Assembly: GCA_964544305.1 (NCBI GenBank)
Contig: CAZJAZ010000062.1
Span: 1 to 11,664, forward strand
Origin: JAFDWI01 sp964544305
Lineage (GTDB): Bacteria; Actinomycetota; Acidimicrobiia; Acidimicrobiales; Iamiaceae
Direction: 5' to 3'
DNA: 11,664 bases
The notes beneath the pieces were generated by a model. The model was not told the DNA's origin. It saw only the letters and a program-made list of their open reading frames with translations, and did not search any database. Below are positions 7,617 to 11,664 of this stretch, in pieces (the first letter of the stretch is position 1; the number at the start of each line of letters is the position of its first letter). Made by a program: the position numbers and the translations under genes.

Positions 7617-7694
7617 CGGGCTGTAGCGCAGCTTGGTTAGCGCGCCTGCTTTGGGAGCAGGAGGCCGGGAGTTCGAATCTCCCCAGCCCGACCA
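7617..7694 (+). tRNA. tRNA-Pro (anticodon TGG)
   Basis: A full cloverleaf can be drawn. The acceptor arms are CGGGCTG (7617-7623) and CAGCCCG (7684-7690). The D arm is GCGC/GCGC with a 10-nt loop containing GG. The anticodon stem is CCTGC/GCAGG around loop TTTGGGA. The T arm is GGGAG/CTCCC around TTCGAAT. The discriminator A at 7691 is followed by an encoded CCA (7692-7694). The anticodon TGG reads proline codons, by wobble probably several CCN codons. TAACCT (7602-7607) could be the -10 element, but no clear -35 was found. Toxin-antitoxin remnants begin just downstream, which makes this tRNA a candidate integration site. No copy of its 3' end recurs in the window. Confidence 0.97.
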
Positions 7695-7695
7695 T

Positions 7696-7776
7696 TCAGA
7701 AACCTCGTTGGCCATGGCAGCGAACCGATGTCGTGAGCTGCTCATGGAACGACTTCAACGTGAAAGGGTGGCTCAT
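7696..7776 (-). pseudogene. Stub of a toxin gene: first codons kept, body lost
   Basis: The ATG at 7776 overlaps the stop of the small antitoxin-like frame as ATGA. It opens a 26-aa frame starting MSHPFTL, and the same seven residues recur in the repeat copy at 11478. After them the two copies part company. RelE-type toxins of actinobacteria often begin in this way (short polar start, then a FTL-type strand), so I read this as a toxin gene whose body was deleted or replaced near the tRNA. The frame itself is too short to be convincing, and the evidence is the shared start and the overlap. Confidence 0.4.
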
Positions 7777-7833
7777 CCACCTACGTTGTAGCGCCGCTTC
7801 AGTTCGTCGGAGTCGACGTATTCGCCACGGTCG
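7755..7833 (-). repeat. 79-bp direct repeat, copy 1 (toxin-antitoxin junction)
   Basis: This segment matches 11457-11535 at 72 of 79 positions in the same orientation, with no gaps. The first 22 bases are identical. The differences are at 7777, 7782, 7787, 7792, 7794, 7814 and 7827. Both copies keep the same minus-strand frame, with DRGEYV, SDELKR and a TGA stop, and both keep the 20 bp past the stop that would encode an overlapping downstream start (MSHPFTL). Conservation on both sides of the stop fits two overlapping genes. Confidence 0.85.
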
Positions 7834-7910
7834 GCTTGCGCAAGGCCTTTCCGAACGGCCTCGTATTCGTCAGAGATGATCTCTTGTATTGCCAACGGGG
7901 AGGACGACAT
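7773..7910 (-). CDS. Small antitoxin-like protein, 45 aa, possibly truncated
   Basis: The frame opens with MSSSPLAIQEI at 7910 and closes with DRGEYVDSDELKRRYNVGG before TGA at 7773-7775. It is acidic and helical, and resembles the toxin-binding tails of type II antitoxins, which often end in a [GR]-x-[VI]-D-x-[DE]-E pattern. A diverged second copy lies at 11475-11624. At 45 aa it is short for an antitoxin with a DNA-binding domain, and an in-frame TAG (7932-7934) lies upstream, so the N-terminal part may be missing. No good Shine-Dalgarno sequence precedes the ATG. The overlap of its stop with a toxin-like ATG supports the antitoxin reading. The family is not identified. Confidence 0.4.
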   Translation of the reverse strand: MSSSPLAIQEIISDEYEAVRKGLAQADRGEYVDSDELKRRYNVGG

Positions 7911-7935
7911 CTGGACGATGTGTGGCCGAAACTAC

Positions 7936-7947
7936 GGCCAATTGGCC
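7936..7947. other. 12-bp palindrome upstream of the AAA+ gene
   Basis: GGCCAATTGGCC is a perfect palindrome about 150 bp before the AAA+ start, in the only sizeable gap of the right-hand region. From 7911 to 8098 I see no supportable gene on either strand, and the open frames there are shadows. It could be an operator for the ATPase/TPR pair or for the minus-strand antitoxin-like gene, or it could be chance. Confidence 0.25.
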
Positions 7948-8098
7948 TGTCCGCGGATCATGCGAAGCGCAGCTACGCTAGAACGACACCGACGGAAGCG
8001 AGTTGCGATGAATCACTTGCAAATGAATGGCTTCGGAGCGAATCCAAAGCCCAACAACACGACAAGCGAAAACGGCGTCACGCAAAACGATTGCTGCG

Positions 8099-9403
8099 AT
8101 GGCTGTTGATCCAGACCTTCTCGCCACAATTACACGAGCGGTCGAAGAGGTCCCCGACAATTCGGCGATGCGTCTCCATCTTGCTGGTCTTCTCAGCGAA
8201 GACGACCGTTTTGATGAAGCGCTCGGGCATATCCAGTTCGTGCTTGCGCGACAACCTGCGTCAATCGAAGCGCTCACCCTCGCTCACCAAGTAGCCACCG
8301 ACGCCGGTGAATTAGAAACGGCGCTGGGATACCAACGATTGCTGGCCTCGCTTGGGGCGGGCCCGGACATCAAAGCACCCGCCAAACCTGACGAAATACC
8401 GCAGTCGTCACCCTTTACACATGAAGGGCATTCCGAACCGACCTCCGATTCAGATTTTGCGCGAACCATTGAGCCGAGCGACGAACTTTTTTCGGATCTG
8501 CATGACGGAAAAGCAATCAATCCCGATCTTGAAATCCCTCGAGTCACTATGGCCGATGTGGCAGGCATGGAAAACGTCAAGCATCGCCTGGAGATCAGTT
8601 TCCTCGCCCCGGCCCGTGATCCCAAGCTCAGTGCAGCGTTTCGAAAATCCCTGCGGGGCGGACTGATCCTTTACGGGCCGCCAGGGTGTGGCAAGACTTT
8701 CATTGCACGTTCGCTTGCCGGAGAACTTCGCTCGTCGTTCCTCGCGGTAGGTATCGCCGATGTGCTCGACATTTACACGGGCTCTTCCGAAGCTAATCTC
8801 CACTACTATTTTCAAATGGCCAGGCGCAACGCGCCGTGCGTCCTGTTCCTCGACGAGATCGACGCTCTCGGCCAACGGCGATCAAACTTGCGTCACGCGC
8901 CGGGGATGCGAAGCACCGTCAATCAATTACTCATCGAACTTGACGGAGTCGATTCAGACAACGAAGGCCTCTACACCCTTGCGACAAGCAACCAGCCTTG
9001 GGACATAGATCCAGCATTGCGTCGACCTGGCCGGTTTGACCGCACCGTCTTCGTCGCCCCACCCGATTACAATGCACGTCTCGCAATACTTGAAAAGAAC
9101 CTGCGTGACCGGCCGCTCATGGCCCCGATCGATATTTCAGTGATTGCCCAGGCAACCGAGGGATGGTCTGGAGCGGACCTCGTATTGATCTGCGATTCTG
9201 CCACCGAATTCGCCATGGAACGGTCAATGAAGACGGGAAGAGTCGTGCCCATAACCCAGAAGGATCTTGTTCGTGCTCGTAAAGCGGCGCGCTCGACCAC
9301 CACCGCTTGGCTTGACACGGCGTCTGATGTCGCGAACTTTGCCAATCAGGGCGGTGACTACGACGACCTTGCGGAATACCTCAAACACGGTCGTCGGCGT
9401 TGA
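8099..9403 (+). CDS. AAA+ ATPase with N-terminal TPR-like domain (FtsH/Cdc48-type ATPase module)
   Basis: This is a 434-aa ATPase of the classical AAA clade, whose members form hexamers that unfold or remodel proteins. Residues of about 1-90 form TPR-like helix pairs (LRLHLAGLL-type and FDEALGHIQFVLARQP). A Pro/Ser/Asp-rich linker runs to about 145. The ATPase module has Walker A GPPGCGKT (193-200), a pore-loop region around DIYTGSSEANL (about 224-234) with Tyr226, Walker B LFLDEID (Asp252, Glu253), sensor-1 Asn298, arginine fingers Arg308/309 and Arg312 in LRRPGRFD, and the C-lid GWSGADL (355-361). It has a single ATPase module and no FtsH protease (no HExxH). I chose ATG 8099 because the TPR-like fold starts directly there. 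ATG 8027 would add 24 basic, unconserved-looking residues, and neither start has a Shine-Dalgarno sequence. Its stop overlaps the next start as TTGA. The target is unknown, and the overlap suggests the TPR membrane protein is its partner. Confidence 0.85.
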   Translation: MAVDPDLLATITRAVEEVPDNSAMRLHLAGLLSEDDRFDEALGHIQFVLARQPASIEALTLAHQVATDAGELETALGYQRLLASLGAGPDIKAPAKPDEIPQSSPFTHEGHSEPTSDSDFARTIEPSDELFSDLHDGKAINPDLEIPRVTMADVAGMENVKHRLEISFLAPARDPKLSAAFRKSLRGGLILYGPPGCGKTFIARSLAGELRSSFLAVGIADVLDIYTGSSEANLHYYFQMARRNAPCVLFLDEIDALGQRRSNLRHAPGMRSTVNQLLIELDGVDSDNEGLYTLATSNQPWDIDPALRRPGRFDRTVFVAPPDYNARLAILEKNLRDRPLMAPIDISVIAQATEGWSGADLVLICDSATEFAMERSMKTGRVVPITQKDLVRARKAARSTTTAWLDTASDVANFANQGGDYDDLAEYLKHGRRR

Positions 9404-10590
9404 ACGCCAACAGGGTTGATCATTCTCAGGGACCGGCAGCTGCTTTGGCACAGGCCGAGGCATTGCGAACAATCGGACGACCCAAAGAGGCTCTCGTCAT
9501 CGTCGAGAAATCGCTAGGAAGCAATCCCGATGATTTCTATTTGCTTTGTGAACGTGCCCGTTGCCTTATGACCATGACCGGTCTTCACAACGAGGCAATC
9601 ACATCGGCGGAACGGGCCATAGCCGTGAATCCCGAACATTATTTCGGCTATCAAATCCTGGCCCTGATTTACGCGTCGAACGCGTCGTCGTCTCGATCGA
9701 ACGAAGCGAGGCGTGCTGTTGAATTGGCTCGGCGAGCCGTAGCCCTCAACGCCGAATCGACCGACACGCTTGTGACACTTTCGTTTGCTCTTCGAACGAC
9801 GAATGACAAGCGGGAGGCCCGCGCAGTTGCAGTTCGTGCCGTGTCAATATCGCCCGACGATCCGAACGCGCTCATCCAACTTGCTCTATGTGAGCAAGAC
9901 AGGAACCATCACGAGGCGGCAAGAGAAGTTCTGGAATCTGTTCTTGCAATCGACCCTGAAAACGCACGTGTCCACCGATTGCTAGCAAAATCGTATGCTC
10001 GCCGAGGTCGTTCGGGTGAGGCGGCAAACGAACTGGCCGCAGCAAAGCGGCTTGAACCGCGCTCGCGCATCCAGGATGCGCAACTACAACAAATGGTCGC
10101 GGGACATTACGGGTTGACGTTGCTGTTGGGCCTCGCAGCTATCTTCATTTTGTTCTCAACACTTCCCGTGCTTGTGCGTGTTGTGCTCGCTGGAGCGACG
10201 CTTTTTGAAGCTTTTCTCGTGTTTCGGCGCGAAGGGCGAGTGCGCCCTGAAGTTCGACGAGCTGTCAAACAACAAAGTCGTTTATTAAGCCCATTGCGGG
10301 TCAGATTGAACATCCTCGCGGGGTTTCTTGTTGCTCTTGGTGCGGTTTTTGGGGCTGCTGGCCAACTCGGATTTTTAGAACCCCAGGTTGTGCCGTCGTT
10401 GCGGTCAGCAGTCTTTGTTTTCGTGGCCATAGTCGTGTTTGCGCCGCTGTCTTTGTGGCGGGCCATACGGGCGTCTGCCGATGTTGCGGCCAATGAAAGC
10501 GCCACTTTCGATAAGGTGCTTGGACTCGCATTGCTTGGAAACGTCTCGGCCGCCTTCGGCTCTATCGTCGCAGTGGTTCGCCTCAGCTGA
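9400..10590 (+). CDS. TPR-repeat protein with a multi-pass membrane C-terminus
   Basis: This 396-aa protein has about six tetratricopeptide repeats over residues 13-220. They are recognisable by repeated A-x-x-G-(R/K)-x-x-E-A-(L/V) and A-(L/I)-A-(L/I/V)-N/D-P patterns, for example around 27-47, 62-79, 103-117, 150-155 and 172-187. Four or five hydrophobic segments follow (about 237-253, 256-275, 303-324, 336-355 and 372-393), split by a basic stretch at 276-302. The TPR part is probably cytosolic, offering a docking surface at the membrane. The TTG start at 9400 overlaps the ATPase stop (TTGA), and no other start fits before the first repeat, so translation is likely coupled. I infer that it anchors or recruits the ATPase. 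No enzymatic motif is visible, and the pathway is unknown. Confidence 0.8.
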   Translation: MNANRVDHSQGPAAALAQAEALRTIGRPKEALVIVEKSLGSNPDDFYLLCERARCLMTMTGLHNEAITSAERAIAVNPEHYFGYQILALIYASNASSSRSNEARRAVELARRAVALNAESTDTLVTLSFALRTTNDKREARAVAVRAVSISPDDPNALIQLALCEQDRNHHEAAREVLESVLAIDPENARVHRLLAKSYARRGRSGEAANELAAAKRLEPRSRIQDAQLQQMVAGHYGLTLLLGLAAIFILFSTLPVLVRVVLAGATLFEAFLVFRREGRVRPEVRRAVKQQSRLLSPLRVRLNILAGFLVALGAVFGAAGQLGFLEPQVVPSLRSAVFVFVAIVVFAPLSLWRAIRASADVAANESATFDKVLGLALLGNVSAAFGSIVAVVRLS

Positions 10591-10781
10591 TTGCAAATGG
10601 TGCATCGCAGAGCACGCGTGCCGACGCGCATTCGGCGCACGCACGGTTCACATTGATGGGTTGCTGTTCGCGGAAGCGATCATCACCAGGTTGGGCCTTC
10701 TTCGATGAACTTCTACTCAATGGGTCCGCAGAGGGCACAGATCTCTCATAGGTGCTCCGTCGATCCAGGCGGGCAATGGTG

Positions 10782-11054
10782 TCAGGTTCTGTACGCGTCC
10801 GCCCGGTGTCGGACGGTTGTCACTTTGACAGTCCGGTGTTCGTCGTCGATGAGGTAAAGGATCCGGTATGTTCCACGTCGGGCCGTCCACGCCGGCGCCA
10901 ATGGTGGGCCAAGGGGTTTGCCGACACGGTGTGGATCGTCGATCAGTCCACCGGTGATGAACTCGTACGCGGCCAGGGCGACCTTTGCAGGGAGTTCTAC
11001 GGCGAGTGCATGGGCGGCTGGACCCGCAATTTTCAGTTCCTAGGGTCGGCTCAC
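10782..11054 (-). pseudogene. RelE/ParE-type toxin gene with an amber codon at position 5
   Basis: The GTG at 11054 overlaps the antitoxin stop as GTGA, the usual toxin-antitoxin coupling. Codons 1-4 read M-S-R-P, codon 5 is TAG (11040-11042), and the frame then runs clean to TGA at 10782-10784. The full frame is 90 codons, the normal RelE length. After the stop it reads like an ordinary RelE toxin: the LPAKVALAAYEFITGGL helix (21-37), VGKPL (44-48), RRGTYRILYLIDD (59-71) and a TVRHRADAYR ending (80-89). No ATG, GTG or TTG restarts it before the first conserved helix. Only a CTG two codons after the stop could, so the toxin is probably dead, or the base is a sequencing error. The 191 bp between this gene and the TPR gene stop hold no other gene I can see. 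Confidence 0.8.
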
Positions 11055-11335
11055 TCGAGGATGCGGCCTGATTTGCGCATGGCGTCGGTGAGTTCTTCGG
11101 CATTGAGCACGTCGCCAGCATCGATCGCTTGCAGTCCACTGGTGTGGGCCGCGAGGAGATGTGCGTCGGACAGTACCAAGATTGTGTCGAGCATCGTGTC
11201 GTAATCGTCTGTGGCGAGCAATACCGCACTTCGGCGACCGTTACGGGTGATCTGGAACCGCTCGTGCGTGGTTACGGCTTGATCGATCAGTTTGGACAAT
11301 TGCGCGCGTGCATCGGCAACAGGCAAGACCGTCAT
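11051..11335 (-). CDS. Phd/YefM-type antitoxin
   Basis: This is a 94-aa type II antitoxin. The N-terminal part, VADARAQLSKLIDQA (about 5-19) followed by FQITRNGRRSAVLLATDDYD, is the Phd/YefM DNA-binding fold. The C-terminal third (about 60-94) is the helical, acidic toxin-binding tail. I chose the ATG at 11335 because the conserved fold begins immediately. The frame stays open to 11383, but that adds 16 unrelated residues. No Shine-Dalgarno sequence precedes the ATG, and TAGAAT (11341-11346 on the minus strand) could act as a -10 for a leaderless message. The stop overlaps the toxin GTG. It would normally bind both its toxin and its own operator. With the toxin apparently broken, the antitoxin is either a relic or still protects against a related toxin elsewhere. 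Confidence 0.85.
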   Translation of the reverse strand: MTVLPVADARAQLSKLIDQAVTTHERFQITRNGRRSAVLLATDDYDTMLDTILVLSDAHLLAAHTSGLQAIDAGDVLNAEELTDAMRKSGRILE

Positions 11336-11478
11336 GTACGTGATTCTAGCGTGTTGTGCTGTCGTCGAGCCGGTGGTCTGCACACGGCTTGCGCCCGAGG
11401 CGCAGGTTCCGGATCAGGATCGATAGACGTGGGAGCGGTGTCCGACCCGAACCACGTCAACGTGAAAGGGTGGCTCAT
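11332..11478 (-). pseudogene. Second toxin stub (MSHPFTL start), frame running into the Phd antitoxin
   Basis: The ATG at 11478 overlaps the preceding antitoxin-like stop (TGAATG arrangement, with ATGA at the start). It opens a 48-aa frame starting MSHPFTLTWF, then a Pro/Ala/Arg-rich tail unlike any toxin body. The frame ends at TGA 11332-11334, overlapping the Phd antitoxin ATG as ATGA. I read the first ten codons as a genuine toxin start and the rest as unrelated DNA brought in when the body was lost. A real small peptide translated ahead of the antitoxin is possible but less likely. Confidence 0.35.
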
Positions 11479-11535
11479 TCACCGACGTCGTAGGGTCGCT
11501 TCAGTTCGTCGGAGTAGACGTATTCGCCTCGGTCG
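11457..11535 (-). repeat. 79-bp direct repeat, copy 2
   Basis: This is the partner of 7755-7833, exactly 3,702 bp away in the same orientation, with 7 mismatches in 79 and no gaps. It keeps the DRGEYV/SDELKR frame, the TGA and the MSHPFTL downstream start. Homology falls away on both sides, so the copies share only a toxin-antitoxin junction. The ATPase/TPR pair and the Phd/RelE pair lie between the two copies. Confidence 0.85.
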
Positions 11536-11624
11536 ACATGGGAAAGTGTGTAGCCGAAAGTTTTGTAAAAGTTTTGCATTCACGATGAACATGGCTTCGA
11601 CGTGTCAGGCGCCTGTTGCCTCAT
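11475..11624 (-). pseudogene. Small antitoxin-like gene, diverged copy interrupted by an in-frame TGA
   Basis: GGAGG (11632-11636 on the minus strand) lies 7 nt before an ATG at 11624. The frame reads 14 residues starting MRQQAPD, meets TGA (11580-11582), restarts at once with an in-frame ATG at 11579, and then gives 34 residues ending DRGEYVYSDELKRPYDVGE. The tail is homologous to the protein at 7773-7910, and the part before DRGEY is much less alike. The strong ribosome-binding site ahead of a prematurely stopped frame suggests a small gene broken by a nonsense change. Translation restarting at the adjacent ATG could still make the 34-aa tail. Confidence 0.45.
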
Positions 11625-11664
11625 GTCAAATCCTCCGGGAAGCGTGATTCGTTGCCTCACCTAA

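Noticed and set aside
7712..7747. Imperfect hairpin (CCATG...CATGG with CAGC/GCTG) after the tRNA as a terminator
   Set aside because: The stem is interrupted by unequal bulges, the loop is long and no T-run follows. It is too weak to annotate.
7836..8294. Plus-strand 152-codon open frame before and into the AAA+ gene
   Set aside because: It is Arg/Lys/Ser-rich without domain features and overlaps the ATPase N-terminus in another frame. The minus-strand antitoxin-like frame explains its first part better.
10612..10621. GCACGCGTGC palindrome after the TPR gene as a terminator stem
   Set aside because: It has no loop and no T-run. Short GC palindromes are expected by chance in this composition.
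10717..11229. Minus-strand 170-codon open frame across the toxin and antitoxin genes
   Set aside because: It is a shadow in a different frame from both the RelE-like and the Phd-like sequences, which carry the family signatures.
7755..11535. CRISPR or transposon ends as the source of the two 79-bp repeats
   Set aside because: There are only two copies, 3.7 kb apart and in direct orientation. The repeat is coding, and no transposase or terminal inverted repeats are visible.
11580..11582. In-frame TGA as a selenocysteine codon
   Set aside because: The protein is tiny and antitoxin-like, no selenocysteine insertion element was seen, and the next codon is ATG. Nonsense decay or restart is simpler.

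Overview
The window looks like chromosomal DNA of an actinobacterium, possibly of the class Acidimicrobiia. The sequence is moderately GC-rich. It carries a RipA-type NlpC/P60 cell-wall hydrolase, a TetR regulator coupled to a diiron oxygenase-like protein, several starts without a clear Shine-Dalgarno sequence, GTG and TTG start codons, and a tRNA with an encoded CCA end. The phylum is a reasonable inference. The class is a guess that only a database search could settle.

Left half (1-4,700). A secreted peptidoglycan endopeptidase with a Thr/Pro linker and a coiled coil (293-1642) is followed by a PfkB-family sugar or nucleoside kinase (1689-2678). An intergenic region then holds a perfect 20-bp inverted repeat and a small palindrome that may be an operator. 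Next come a TetR regulator (2817-3527) and, overlapping it by ATGA, a two-motif ferritin-like diiron protein (3524-4645). The overlap argues for one transcript, with the regulator controlling the oxygenase and itself.

Middle (4,690-7,700). An unrecognised 201-aa gene on the minus strand converges on the diiron gene and diverges from a long membrane acyltransferase fused to an SGNH domain (5385-7523). That fusion is the architecture of enzymes that O-acetylate surface polysaccharide. A tRNA-Pro with anticodon TGG follows (7617-7694).

Right part (7,700-11,664) is accessory in character. Two coupled genes form its core: an AAA+ ATPase with an N-terminal TPR-like domain (8099-9403) and a TPR protein with a multi-pass membrane C-terminus (9400-10590). 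Toxin-antitoxin remains lie on both sides, all on the minus strand. An intact Phd/YefM-type antitoxin is followed by a RelE-type toxin frame with an amber codon at position 5. Beyond that are two copies, 3,702 bp apart, of a 79-bp direct repeat that I read as the junction of another antitoxin/toxin pair: the antitoxin 3' end plus the first codons of an overlapping toxin. In both copies the toxin body is gone. The ATPase/TPR pair therefore sits in a tRNA-proximal segment bracketed by decayed toxin-antitoxin modules. Its function is not known to me, and it is the best candidate here for an undescribed system.
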